NCBI GenBank assembly: GCA_032209605.1
Contig: JASFXZ010000045.1
Span: 2,046,001-2,110,000 of the forward strand
Direction: 5' to 3'
DNA: 64,000 nucleotides
Source: Mactromeris polynyma
Lineage: Eukaryota; Mollusca; Bivalvia; Venerida; Mactridae
A program made the translations under genes and the position numbers. The notes beneath the pieces are model-generated. The model searched no databases. It had not been told where the DNA came from and worked only from the letters and a program-made list of their open reading frames with translations. This document shows positions 1 through 12,869 of the stretch, piece by piece (within the stretch, counting starts at the first letter, position 1; every line of letters begins with the position of its first letter).

Positions 1-2982
1 ATGATTTGTAGTTATAATACAAAGAAAAATCATTGCGAGTCAAGAATAAATTAAATTGTTATGTATATAAACACTCATATCAGATTGTACAAAGTATAAT
101 TATAAATAATTAAATATATTTAATTGTCTAAAACACAATAAATAATGATATTTGCTCGGCAAAAGCTTGTTTACATAATTTGTAAATATTACAAAATTGG
201 GCAAAAAATCTAAATTTCCGTGCATCACTTGTATCATGCCATAACAAAACAAGCAAGAATGTGTTTTATACTGGGCTTTACAATAGCTAAGTAATAAATA
301 ATACAGAATCAATGTACATTGGACCAACATTTCAACATCGTTTGTTTTCATAATTTTTTCAGTAGGTTGGTCATTTTTTAAAGACTAATTTAAGCTCAGA
401 GAAGAAAACAATTAAGTTTGGGCCAAATTATGTGAGACAGTCGGGGACAACAAACATGTTACATGTATATGGATAGCCTCAGTTAACATGCATAGTGTTG
501 ATTAAAAATTAGTTGAGAATACAGTCTACGTCTATCGGTCAATATTTTCCTAATCATGTTTTCATTGGATGACCGACCTCCTCACTGTTTGTGTACAACT
601 TTTCTCAAGTAAAAAAAAATCCAATATACAAATGCTAATGTTTAGGTCATATATTCAAAAGCTATTCGTTACCTGATGAATTAACCACAGATAATTTTAT
701 GTGAAGTCACCGATTTGGTTCACGGATTAACCTTCATGACTTAAATACACTTAAAATGCCATTTACCGCCCCCCCCCCCCCCCCCACACACACACACAGC
801 AAGCAATAATTTGTCTTCAAAATCCAAAACTGGACACACAAGCTATGCAAAAACAGCACAAGAATACCAACAGGTGCTATCACAGCAGTTGTTGATATGT
901 CTTCAGTGTGGATGTTTCCTCGCATAGTTTGTCGTAATACAAAAAATTAATAACTGACAGGATTTTGATGCAATACAATTGTAACTGATTCTTTACTAAA
1001 AACAGTGTTAAAATAGTTTTACTACAACCATTTGCTGTTACTTATTTTGAATATTAATGCTGACATAAGTCAAGATGAAGAGAGTGTGGAAGAATAATAT
1101 TTTAATTTTATGACCTGAACATACGAGCCAAGTCAAGTAGAAGGTTTTATTTCATCATTAAATTTGTCACCTCATTGATGTAATATACTTGCTACCATGA
1201 CAAATTAGTAGTGAGAAAATGTCTTGGCATGATTAGCAATTTGTATTACTGTTTGCAAAGTATTGTACAGCATAGTAATTTCTACATGATTCAAATATAT
1301 CAGTCTCGCTATATTTTGTCAAGAAAAACAAATTGTCTATGTTATGTGTCGTGTTATGTGTGTATTTTCACCAGATCATTTTTAATGTTGAATTCACTGG
1401 GTTATTTGTTTAATTCTATTGCATTGGTGATATTCTTTATTTAAAAATAGTGCAACCTCACAAAAACTCGCTCCCTAGAGCAACAACCTCTTCAACAACA
1501 AAGTCAATTTTTCCTGTAGTAAGCTCTGGTCAGGTTGCATTGCATTTAAAATGTTAAGGACACTTCACACTTTTTTAGGCATATGTTTTATTGGAAAATA
1601 TCATTTTGGGATGGAACATTTTTTTAAACCGATCAATTCTCAAGTTTTACAACAAGAAGGCGTTGCTAAAAGATTTATTTGCAAATTTTTAAGGTTTTTG
1701 GTATTTTTGAGGACGTTATAGGATGATAATTCGTTCTTACATTCATTTATAGTTGAAGAAATTGCATTTTGCGGAAATGACACTTAATTGCCTGTTACTA
1801 GACATTTGAATAATGAATGCACTTTGCATTTTAATAGCAAGTGATCTTCAAGCATTTTGTCCATGAAGGATATGCATTTATGAGATGCTACTAAATGACA
1901 GAATAATTTATGGTTTTCAATTTTTGCTTGCAAAATTATATTAAGTTAAATGCAACGTAAGTGTTTAAAGTTCGTAAGATTTTAAGTGGTAACCTCGTCA
2001 CATTTTGAGTGTTAAATGTAGTAAGATGTATAAATACCACAAAACCCCATGTTATTTACAAGTTTACTAGCTCATGAAGTTATGAAATGTGGAGTTGTTA
2101 GCATAAAAATGTAATTTACGCAATGGATGGTTTATATTATGCAATGGTAAATATTCAACCAATGTCATCATTAAAAAGTATTTTTAAAGAGGCTGGCCAT
2201 TAGATTAAAGTAAAACAATGTATACATTTTAGAACACCTGGAAAATCCCTAGTTTTGTTCAATGTCAACACATCTGATATATGCTTTATTTTCCCCGAAA
2301 TAGAAGCCTTGTGTTGTTTGATAGTGAGACCGCTATCAATTATTAATTTTTGTTACAATTTCACATATGTATCAAATAGCTGCTTCAGATAAAAGTTAGT
2401 ATAAAAAAATACGAAGTGAAATTTATCTAAAAGTACTAGGCAATTGGTAAACCAGAATTTTTAACATTAAATATTTATTAATTACTTTTCTTATTATCAA
2501 TTACACGATATAATTAATGGCAATGATAATATATTTATTTATTTGGCCATATCTGACTGATTGCCAGATTAGTATGCAACGGAAAGTATCTCGGAAAACG
2601 AAATGTATTTATCATACTAAGAGCTGTCAAACTAAAGATTTATAATTGATCTACATTTTGATTAATTAAAACATTCTGCATGACAAGACAATGAATTAAT
2701 GCTCTCACTGTTTAACTGCACTTATGAAGTCGTTTGCGGAACTATTCGATAATCTGAACTTACCATAATCATTTACTAAAAAATTTGCAAAAAAACATTT
2801 GCTGTGTGATGGATGAATTCTATAATAAAAACCTAAAGTTTGTTACTATCAACATGTGGACTACTTCTGTTATTTCAATGATAAAATGTTCCTCTTTATA
2901 GGTGTAGCAACCTTTGGATAAAAATGCAACTGCAAACACATACAATGTACACAGAAGTAAATTTCTACTTGCTCAATTCATC
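1..2982. other. AT-rich non-coding DNA
   Basis: No exon-like segment was found on either strand. The short open frames here have no recognisable protein character and no convincing splice signals. The only distinct feature is the C-tract and CA run listed separately. Confidence 0.6.
769..798. repeat. poly-C tract plus CA microsatellite
   Basis: About 17 consecutive C residues run directly into about seven AC dinucleotides. The length is probably polymorphic and prone to sequencing error. Confidence 0.95.
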
Positions 2983-3161
2983 CAGTAAAACCTCGATAAA
3001 TAGACCACCCTTGGTGCCCTTGAAAACTGGTCTTCTAATTGAGGTGGTCTTAATATTGAGTTTGAATAAAGATTAAGCCAGGGAAAATGGACTTGAAGAT
3101 TGTGTTTCTTAATTTTGACGTGGTTTTATTATTGAGGTGGTATTTAAGTGAGGTTTTACTG
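2983..3161 (+). mobile_element. small MITE with CAGTAAAACCTC ends
   Basis: The segment begins CAGTAAAACCTC and ends with its near-exact inverse (GAGGTTTTACTG), giving terminal inverted repeats of about 12 bp around a 179-bp body. The body contains several copies of a motif like TATTGAGGTGGTCTTA. A second copy lies at 61750-61942, and a partial copy lies in the STKLD1 intron near 48.9 kb. No coding capacity. The transposon superfamily cannot be assigned from this alone. Confidence 0.75.
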
Positions 3162-3700
3162 TATATATTCTGAAAATCTCAATTGATTTTCTTCTTAAAA
3201 TCCACCTTATACTGTATACTTTCTTTGTAAACTTAAATAATAAATTTGGATTTACCACTAAAAACAACAAGTTAAAATCATCATTCATTCTAAAGCATCC
3301 AACGCAGAATAAATTTGTAATGTTTTGAAACATGAGAATTATTTTAAAATAGCTGGGACAAAAGGATTACCGTTGTAAAAAATCACTGAAATCACCAGAA
3401 ATCAATCTATGACCAATTATCAAGTGAAGACACCTGTGCATTAGCATTTTATGTTCAGATGTTTTGGGCATCAATCAGATCTATGAAGCTGACTTACCAG
3501 AAGCATCAAAGACAAATGCTTCATTTTTATACATGCACTGTTAAATTGAAATGTAACTAAGGTATTTCTAGTTTAAATTGGTACAAAACTATTGATATAT
3601 ACATGTACGAATATTAAGTACTGCACTTTGAGTTTCCACTGAATTGAAATGGCTTCTAACTAAGATTTCAATAATGATACCAAATGTCTTGTCCTGTATA

Positions 3701-6700
3701 TTAGACTGCAAGGTATATTGAATGGTTCTGTGTTAACAAAGTTGGTTTGTAGTGGTTTCTCAAATCTGCAGTGTTTGTGAACTTCTGATATCCAATAAAA
3801 TCGTAAATCATCTTGCAATTGTTGTCAATTGTCCGAACATTATTTATGTCGATATTGTCCCTCCAGGAGTACGCCGTTTCTGTAGAATTTTGTCGAACAT
3901 AACCAAATGGGTTTTTTCCTTGTCTCCCTTCAAGTGTCAGCTTCGAGACATAACGTAGCACGTATTTAAAGGATGGTATTTTTATATAGTTGTAAATCTT
4001 TTTGGCAACTTCGAGTGGATTTTCTGCAAGTTTTTCGTATAAAAGGATTTTTGTTCGATTTGGAAAAAAGTAGTTCAAGTATAGTGTAGTGTTTAAATCT
4101 TGTGCCACCCTATGGCAGAATCGCCTCGAAGTTGTGTCAATTACGTCCCAGGCTGATACGTTCAATCGGATTTGGGACGTTAATGTTCCCCTAGGGTCTC
4201 GCACAAGATGTAGAACTTGTAAGTTTGGATAAAGTGTGAATATTCTTTTAATTATTCTCATTGGTAATCGAATAAATTTGAAGAGTCTATGCTTGGCCTC
4301 CTTGCATCTTTCTACAGCCTCTGGAAGACAATGACTGAGAGCTTTTATTGTTTTAGGCTTTCCTCTAGTGCATTTGTTGAATAGTTGCATTGAGCGACTG
4401 AACTGCGCATGGAACGAATCTGTGAGAGAGTCTATGTCCAGCTCCCATAATCGACAGTCAATCCATTTCATGAGTTCGTTTTGTAAAAATTCGTCTGTGA
4501 TATTTTCCAGGCTCAGTCTCCTAGCAACAAAAAATGAATGATGTCAGAAAACTAAAGAAATAACAATAAGAGACATTTCCAGGAAAAATAATTTAAGGCT
4601 TCAGTTAAATCAGAAAAAGTCTACTCCATTTCTTAAAATGTTAAACAGTAGGTCTACATGTAGTCGTAATTGTAAAAAAGCATTCATTGCCATTACTGGA
4701 AGATACAAGTGTTCATTTCAGCTAGTTGGCAATTATTAAATTGACCGTCTCTTTTCTTGGAATATGAAAACAAAAAAATCTCATACATGTACATTCATCA
4801 GTAGAATAAACCTTTAACCAGAGTTGTAGTTCCAGATACGCTTGCTTGTAAAAAATGGCAACCTTAGAAACAGATTGGTGTGAAAGTTGTCCGAGACTTT
4901 GTGGAAGAACAATTTAGTGCTAGTTAGAAATCTGGAACAGCTGCTTTGGTCATCTGGCATTTGTATGCACTCATTAATAACATGGTGCAATAACTATTCT
5001 ATAGAATCATGACCGACTCATGGGGGCAAATGTTGCGAGCACTTTTGCCCTCAACTCATTGTTGATTCAAAGTTTATGCTCGAAGTTGGGGAAGTGTATT
5101 GCACACTATATAGAATTGTGCATTATACACAACTGCACACTAGATATAACTGTACATTATACACAACTGCACACTATATATAATTGTGCATTATACACAA
5201 CTGCACACTAGATATAACTGTGCATTATACACAACTGCACACTATATAGAATTGTGCATTATACACAACTGCACACTAGATATAACTGTGCATTATACAC
5301 AACTGCACACTAGATATAACTGTGCATTATACACAACTGCACACTATATAGAATTGTGCATTATACACAACTGCACACTATATATAACTGTGCATTATAC
5401 ACAACTGCACACTAGATATAACTGTGCATTATACACAACTGCACACTAGATATAACTGTGCATTATACACAACTGCACACTAGATATAACAGTGCATTAT
5501 ACACAACTGCACACTAGATATAACTGTGCATTATACACAACTGCACACTAGATATAACTGTGCATTATACACATCTGCACACTATATAAACTGTGTATCA
5601 TACACAACTGCACACTATATAGAAATTTGCATCCTACACAACTGTACACTATAGACAACTGTGCACTATAGACAACTACACACTATATAGAACTGCACTG
5701 TATATAGAACTGCGCTTTATACACAACTGCACACTATACACAACTGTACACTATATAGAATTGCACACTATATAGAACTGCACTGTATATAGAACTGCGC
5801 TTTATACACAACTGCACACTATACACAACTGCATTATATACAACTGTTCTTTTGACATAGTAAAATAAATATATACATGTATGCATAATTACCTTGTAGT
5901 GCCATCCATGTAATACAACGGCAATCCAGCTTTAGTTCTCAATACGACCTGATGGAATGGTTCAAATACGTACACAGTCTTTGGAAAATGTTGCATTATA
6001 TCCGCAGTCAGTGAGGAACCACTGCGCATGTACGAAACCACGAGTACAATATGAGCACTAGATCGGACAGAACCAGGTACAGCATCAGTTGTTTGTATAG
6101 CTGGCCACCACATAGATGTGTTCACATATCTATGTACAGATGTCGTGACAGATGTCGTGACAGATGTCGTGACGTCAGAATTATGGTTTGTGTTGTTGAT
6201 GAATCTGTTTGTTACATTCAACACGTTGATAAACTTTATGTTCAAACCTGGAAAAATGTCAATAAAAGGTTGGAATATTTTTAATCGGTGGCTCGAACAT
6301 CATGATATAAAACCCATATTTAATTTAATTGTAATGATTTTTGAACGTGCTAAAAACGGTTGTTTGTGGGTAGGTAGATTTTAGACCCAAACGATTTTTA
6401 CACAGAATAGTCTAAATCAGTAGTTTGATTCGTAGCCCCTTTCACTGGTTGGCTCGGGGTACCGCAAACAAATGTTATTAATGTTGGTCGTACAACTATA
6501 TTACTTAAATCCTTAACATTAAAACTAAAAAAAAGTATATAAGCTTACGAAACAGGCTGAAATGCAAATGTTGTTAATATTTTCATTCGCAGTTTTTAAT
6601 TTCAATATGAAATGTACGTAATTGCAAAAACAATGTACACTGAAATTCATCATTTCACTTTCTAGCTTAAAATATGTGAAATGCAATGATTAAACAGATA

Positions 6701-6959
6701 AACATGACTTGACATGAACACATGACTTCATTGCCATGTTGCCTGAAAATTACAACCGACATGTGAAGATGGAAACGTTTTTACCTTCATTACTGACTGT
6801 TCTAAAACTTCCAAAGCTCTCGTCTGGAACACTGTAAAATCTCGTCTTGATACGAGAGTCATTGAGGTGGGGTTGTAAGTTGAGATCAACGTAGAACAAT
6901 ACCAGAATCAGAAACAGGAAACAAAATGTGAAACTGTAGATCTTCTTATGACACGTCAT
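3701..6959 (-). CDS. carbohydrate sulfotransferase (Golgi type II membrane protein)
   Basis: Three coding exons join in frame: 6959-6785, 6247-5893 and 4520-3701, giving 449 residues and a stop at 3703-3701. The family transfers sulfate from PAPS to sugars of glycans in the Golgi. Residues about 9-26 form a hydrophobic signal anchor. The 5'-phosphosulfate loop is SYMRSGSSL at about 130-138, and the 3'-phosphate site is LVRDPRGTL at about 282-290. Both match the Gal/GalNAc/GlcNAc 6-O-sulfotransferase family (CHST1/3/5-like), and the length is normal for it. The start chosen is the ATG at 6959. It lies 12 nt downstream of a possible acceptor (ATAATTTCAG), so a 5' UTR exon probably exists upstream. 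The stem region is rich in Asn/Thr and carries a VTTS repeat. Which sugar is sulfated cannot be told from the sequence. Confidence 0.88.
5100..5860. repeat. 34-bp tandem array (dimer of 17-bp subunits)
   Basis: About 22 copies of a 34-bp unit lie in intron 2 of the sulfotransferase gene. Each unit is two related 17-mers, one like ATTATACACAACTGCAC and the other like ACTAGATATAACTGTGC. From about 5640 the array degenerates, and an 86-bp block containing TATATAGAACTGCGCTTTAT occurs twice. Open frames across the array (about 5020-5449) are periodic artefacts, not genes. Confidence 0.95.
6138..6173 (-). repeat. 12-bp coding triplication (VTTS repeat)
   Basis: Three tandem copies of the 12-bp unit AGATGTCGTGAC (plus strand) lie inside exon 2 of the sulfotransferase. 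They encode three repeats of Val-Thr-Thr-Ser at about residues 84-96, in the stem between the membrane anchor and the catalytic domain. The frame is kept. Confidence 0.9.
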
Positions 6960-7805
6960 ACTACGAATATCTGAAATTATCACCCATGGAGACGAGATAT
7001 TAATGATATCAACTGACTGTTAGTACATCGATCCTTTTTTGTTGAGAAGTAATTAATTTTGTTAAGAAGAAATAAGACTTATTTCACACTTGTAGATAGG
7101 TTTCCAGTTTTCATGATGAAACTAGTAAGACATTTCTGTCAACTTACAAATTGTTACTACATACTGACACAAAAAGTCTTTCAAAAATCAGACTGTTCAT
7201 ATCTCCAAACAATCTGGAGTTATTATTTTTAAATAGAAATGCAGTGGTAAGAATTGTGAAGCAAAAAAATAAAAATAAATGTATCTACATCTATATGTAC
7301 TCGGGTGTGTTTTCCCAGCCTGTAAGAAAATTAAATCTTCATTATTAAATAGTCACTATTTTCAACAACCTGTCCGGCGGAATCTACCAAGATAAGGAAG
7401 TCATTTACATAAATAACTTTTAATATGTTACCTACGTGTATCACACAAAGAAACAGATAAGCAGAATGTCATTGTAGACTTTGCACTGATGTATGTAAAC
7501 GTTTTATTCACACAAGTTCCTAAATTATTGTGCGGCAAATTGACAGAAATGTTGAACACGCGTGAGTCTACTTGTCACCAATTGAGTGTATTTGTTTCTG
7601 TGTATTACGTCATAAACAAGTTTCCCCGACAGGAACTGCGAAGTGGAATTCGTTATTATGATCTAGATTATCTACATGGTAACAAAGGGGATCGGCACGT
7701 TGATACCATGTAATATCACTGACATGGTATCATTGGTTTTGACTATCAAAACTATATGATTATGGTCAATTGTCTAAATCGTCTTTTTTGCAATATATGA
7801 CACCA
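6960..7805. other. upstream flank of the sulfotransferase gene
   Basis: Non-coding sequence that probably contains the 5' UTR and promoter of the sulfotransferase. No TATA box or known site is distinct enough to name. Confidence 0.45.
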
Positions 7806-7811
7806 AGGTAG

Positions 7812-8900
7812 TTCCACTGTTATTGTATGGTTCCGAGATTTGGGGTATAGAGCGTCTTGTAGAGCAAGTATATTTATATGCTTGTAAACGTTATATGAGC
7901 TTACCACAAAAACTACAAATAAAGCTGTTTTAGGTGAATGTGGTCGTTATCCTATGTTTATTGAAACCGTTAATGGTCTTAGAAATTGGGTGACCTTTGG
8001 AGAAAAATATATTGTTTAGCTGTGGCTTTGGATATGTTTGGTTAAATCAAGTTGTATTGAATGAAAAGCATTTTATTGCTATTTTAAATCAATCGCTTAC
8101 AGATCAGTATGGTCAAGAATGGCACTCTTCCATTGTAGATTCGCCAAAACTTATATTTTACTCACACTTTATATCAATTTCATGAGAATTATTTAGACTG
8201 CGTAAATATTCGTAAATATATAAATGCTCTTGAATGTTTTCGGTGTTCATCACATAGACTTGAAATTGAATGTGGCAGATACTTAAATACTGAACGAGAC
8301 CAAAGGTTTTGTAAATTATGTGAAAATGTAGTAGAAACTGAATATCATTTCTTGCTTAAATGTCCTTTTTATTCTGATATTAGAAAGAAATACTTACCAA
8401 AGAAATATTATGAAAATGCTACCTTTAACACATGTATTGTCTTGATGTGTACAAGAAGAAGGATTTGTGAAGGAATATTGCTATGTATAATGTATATATA
8501 TTTTGCAATGCAACATAGAAATACGCTACTGAATGCTCCGTCATTATGATGCAATTATAGATAGTAATTATAAACTATTACACATGATGTTTTATAAGAA
8601 ATTATAGATACGTATATGTATTTTACAATGTAACATCTACTGTACATGTATACTTTGTAGTTATGATAGAATTATCGATTGATTGCTAAAATGTATTATT
8701 ATTTTACAATGCTACATTTCTTTTGATATCCATATCATATACCGGATTTTATTATCATAATTTATACTATTGTGATTTACGTTACGTTTTGTTAACAATG
8801 TAATTTTTCCTGTGTTGACATTATCATAACATGTACATTATATATATTTACAATATGTTGTCTTGGGCTGGTGGCCTATAACAAATAAACTATAGAATTG
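7812..8900 (+). pseudogene. decayed LINE 3' portion (reverse transcriptase C-terminus)
   Basis: Broken frames encode pieces typical of the region downstream of a LINE reverse transcriptase: VPLLLYGSEIWGIERL, GECGRYPMFIETVNGLRNW, FRCSSHRLEIECGRYLN, and a CKLCENVVETEYHFLLKCPF zinc-knuckle-like stretch followed by YSDIRKKYLPKKYYENA. Stops and frame changes separate them, so the copy is dead. The 3' flank ends with GGCTGGTGGCCTATAACAAA followed by an A-rich tail near 8880-8905. The family is uncertain. Confidence 0.8.
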
Positions 8901-9300
8901 AAAAATTGACTTGGATGACAGTTTTAGGTCATTTCCTCAACGGGCCGACCCCCATTGCATGGTACCATGAACGCTTAGGTAAATGTGATTCAACTCTGGT
9001 TGCCTAGCAACGGGTATTCAAGCATTACCAATGAGACCTGATCGAAGATATACTATACTGAAGGCTTGTAGCTTAAGAAAATATAATATAAGTAGGCCTA
9101 CGTGAGAAGAATGGAAATTTACAACAATTCTATTTTTGACCGACCCTCGCGCATGGATTTTATCATAAAGCTGCTTTTCTGTAAGTAAATCAACAATTTT
9201 CAGGAATGCTTGTTTTTAAATACACATGAATTCAAAGTACGTCATTTTCTCTAAAAAGGTTTCTTTCCTGCTCAACTTCTACATTCATTTGTCTTAAACA

Positions 9301-9735
9301 CCACGACATTAAGTAGCACACAAATACCAGGACATTAAGTAGCACACAAATACCAGGACATTAAGTAGCACACAAACACCAGGACATTAAGTAGCACACA
9401 AATACCAGGACATTAAGTAGCACACAAACACCAGGACATTAAGTAGCACACAAATACCAGGACATTAAGTAGCACACAAACACCGGGACATTAAGTAGCA
9501 CACAAATACCAGGACATTAAGTAGCACACAAACACCAGGACATTAAGTAGCACACAAACACCAGGACATTAAGTAGCACACAAATACCAGGACATTAAGT
9601 AGCACACAAACACCGGGACATTAAGTAGCACACAAACACCAGGACATTAAGTAGCACACAAACACCAGGACATTAAGTAGCACACAAACACCAGGACATT
9701 AAGTAGCACACAAATACCAGGACATTAAGTAGCAA
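9301..9735. repeat. 26-bp homogeneous tandem array
   Basis: Sixteen complete units of exactly 26 bp plus a partial unit, built on GACATTAAGTAGCACACAAA followed by TACCAG or CACCAG. No indels occur between unit starts 9305 and 9721. Variation is confined to two sites (T/C and A/G). There are no unique spacers, so it is a minisatellite and not a CRISPR array. Confidence 0.97.
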
Positions 9736-9739
9736 ACAT

Positions 9740-11633
9740 TAGTCGATGATCACACTGATTATAATGCCAGTCCTGTGAAACTTTCACATCATCATTGAGT
9801 TTACTTTTTTTATGTCCATGAAAGCACTGAGATCCCATGTCAAGTTACATGGTGACGAGACTATTGTAAAGTTCACGAGAAGACAATAACCTTACATAAA
9901 TAACGATGACGACAGCGAGCTGGGAGCTCGACTTATAAATGAGTAGCCATGAGTTTTGTCAATACAGGTCTAGAATCGTCCATAGACAAGATCGACTTGA
10001 CACAGTCACAGATTGTATCACCATTTAGAAGGCAGATTAACTGACGAAGAGGAAAGCCACCTGAAAGTGAAATATCTCGACTTATAATTATGAATTTGTG
10101 TATTTAAGTTTTTTTGTCAGAAAAGGGCTATGCTATATCCATGTTTGCATGAATCAGTCGTTACAGCTTTTTGAACAGTTTTATGTCACATTCCATTCAC
10201 CATGGCTCTCGATCAGATCTCTAATGGGTGAACAAGTTGCTAAAATGCTTGACATTTCGTAGCTCGTCTGCCCTTGCTTGAAAATGCTTCCAAGAGTTTT
10301 GACACGCAATGTTATGCTATCATATTACAAAAATATGTAATATGTAAATTCGAATGCGTCGTAATAATAATTATGATGACTTATCATAAAATTGTTAATT
10401 ACCATGACAACCAACGTGGTGTATCTTGTCTTGAGGAGTTCTACTCGGACAGGAAGAAACAACATAAATTTGTACTGATCGTTTTGATTAATTATACAAC
10501 TGTCTGTTTTTGAAAACATTTTCAGCGGTTTCTTGTTTTATTTGAACATGATCAATGATCGCCGCTCGGGTTGATTTTCCATCCCTTAAATGGCTGATAT
10601 TTCTCTGTTCACGTGTTCAGGATGATATAATGAATACGTTTATGTATATTCATTATTTCAAATCACTCGATCTATGTCACTCTGTGTTCATAGGCAGACA
10701 AAATAGTTTATTTTAATACTTACACAGATTTATGCAAACATATCAAAGTGGATAATTAATATACAGCAGCATTTGCATTTTAATGAGTCATCCCTCTAAT
10801 GTACGTATAATGTAACAGGAAGTCAGTCTCAGACAATCTTACTCCTTGCCTTATAGCTTAATTTGTACTTTTGGAACTCCTCGCACAAGGAAGAGTCGGT
10901 AGAGTCTGAGGTTTCCGAAGTAAGCGTTCCACTGAAGCAATTATTGCCTACTTTTATTTTTGTAAATAAAACATTTTTATACTTTTCATATTGAACTAAC
11001 TGAATCATAATTGTGAGTATTTTTAGATTTATATATTTATGTATTCAAAACAGTATGAATCGTTAATTTTCTTAATCTAATCAAGCGTTAAAAGCAATCA
11101 CAAACGGAAATGTTCCGAAGTAAAGAATATCATAAATTTATTCATAAAAAACTTCATGAATACATGTTTATCTGCACATGATTGCTTCAACTTACACGGC
11201 TATCCATCATATTACGACTGTTTTATCAAATTTTGCCCGAGGGCCTTTTCATGTTTAAGACAACACAATCATGTACATTTTATAATTCTGCCATCTGAAA
11301 GGCGGCTTATAAAATTGAATAATTTGTAACGCAAGCAATTCGTGCGTGAATGAATAATTAACTACAATAACATGCGTAAGGTGCAAAATGTTGGTTGATA
11401 AATGTTTTATTGAAACGCTACATTTAACATATCTTGATATTATTTTCTCTGGCTAAAATACTTTGTCCTATTGTGTTGCAAGAAAACAAATATTCGGTTT
11501 TCTTCGAAGAAACAAGTCTCAGAAGTTTGTTCATACATTTGGAATGTATGAAATAACATGCTTGTACGATTGTTTATGTGTTAAAGGGTTTAATCTCAAG
11601 ACTTGCTATGTATCTACTTAACTTGTCCACAAT
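9740..11633. other. intergenic DNA without recognisable features
   Basis: AT-rich sequence. No open frame shows family similarity or codon structure, and no RNA gene is recognised. Confidence 0.5.
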
Positions 11634-11774
11634 TTACGGAATCCTGCCAGGGCCTTCGTATAACTGTGGTATCGCCATCGACGCTCGACGTTAAACGCAG
11701 TATTGTTATGGTGCTTGTGATATCGTACATCTGGCAATACAAGACATTAGGAGGACCATAGTAGGATTCCGTAA
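11634..11774. mobile_element. possible 141-bp MITE
   Basis: A perfect 12-bp inverted repeat, TTACGGAATCCT, bounds a 141-bp segment that has no open frame. A target duplication is not clear, so this could be a chance or very old element. Confidence 0.4.
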
Positions 11775-12136
11775 CACCCAACCCTAGTCAAGTTAAATTT
11801 TGCGTTACTGTTTGCAACAGTCATCGTAATCGGAAAGTTAACTGGTTAATGTGCGTTGTAACCTAATGATAACGAGAAGTTTGTCAGCAAAGGATGCTAG
11901 TGTAAGGAACGAGTAGCTGTAACAATGATCTTATATTCGGGTAATGACAAAAAGCCAGAATTCTACAGCTTACCACTTATTCCTGGCGCATCGCATTACC
12001 ATGGTACAACAGAAAAGTTAGTCACTTTCGATAATGAAGAGTCTTTCAAAACTGTGTTTATTTGTCACACAGAATACTATCTATTGGTAAAACGAACTAC
12101 CGAGAGATAGATAGATGCGAAAGTGATGGCTTATAA

Positions 12137-12260
12137 GTTATAATAAGCAAACAAACAAACTTTATTGCATAATCGGCAAACATATTTGCCTTTGGCAACG
12201 AAAAGCAGGAACATATATACATTGTACAACACAAAATAATCACAAAATTATCAATCTTGA
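12137..12260 (-). mobile_element. 3' end of a truncated LINE
   Basis: Read on the minus strand, the segment has a short hairpin (GGCAAA, loop, TTTGCC), then TGCAATAAAG, then a TTTG microsatellite tail. The LINE at 18.5-20.6 kb ends the same way, with a GGCAATATTGCC hairpin, GCAATAAA and a TATC tail. No reverse-transcriptase coding remains. Confidence 0.45.
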
Positions 12261-12796
12261 AAATGACACAATACACGTATGAAGGTATTTACATGTATAT
12301 ACATATAATGTATGTATATAAATAGGTATAAACGATATGGGGGAGAGCAATATATATTCACATACACGAGTTCAATTTGCAGCAAGTGCGATAAACAAGC
12401 ATTGAAGTTCATTCTCATAGAGCAACAAAACCACACTTTCCATCATTGAACGTGGAGCCAGACGGTTAGACACATGTTATATACTAAATGGTTCGTTAGT
12501 GTCAGGAGATTACCAGACCGCCGAGATATATTGCAATATTGCAAGTTTTTGGTGCGTCCAAGATGGCGTACAAGATGGCGTACAAGATGGACGTCGGTTT
12601 ATCAAAAGGGATTGCAAGTCTTAAAGCACAGGCTCAAATACTTTATAAATTAGTTTGAACCTATTTGTTCACAACGATCGCCATGAAACAACTTCTCTTT
12701 CAACTAATCACTCTCGAAGACTGCTTCATGAGTTACTAACTAGTAGTCGTGCCAAATTCTGGTAGTGTCAGAAGTTCGTGATCAACCTAGCTTATG

Positions 12797-12868
12797 GGGA
12801 CTCGAGCTGACGACCTTGGAATCAGAAGTCAGTCGACATATCCCTAGACCACTACGCCTCCTTTTATC
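12797..12868 (-). mobile_element. tRNA-derived SINE head
   Basis: On the minus strand a pol III box A-like sequence (TAGTGGTCTAGGG) is followed about 40 bp later by a box B-like sequence (CAGCTCGAGTCC). The cloverleaf does not fold cleanly, so this is a SINE or tRNA relic, not a working tRNA gene. Confidence 0.5.
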
Positions 12869-12869
12869 A

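Noticed and set aside
5020..5449. Open frames of 63 and 87 codons across the 34-bp array
   Set aside because: The peptides simply repeat MHYTQLHTRYN-type units because of the tandem DNA. There are no splice signals or other protein character.
9301..9735. CRISPR-like regular spacing
   Set aside because: Units abut with no unique spacers and the genome is animal. It is a minisatellite.
11925..12110. 61-codon frame starting MILYSGNDKKPEFYSLPL
   Set aside because: It looks protein-like at first, but there is no recognisable family, splice context or codon evidence.
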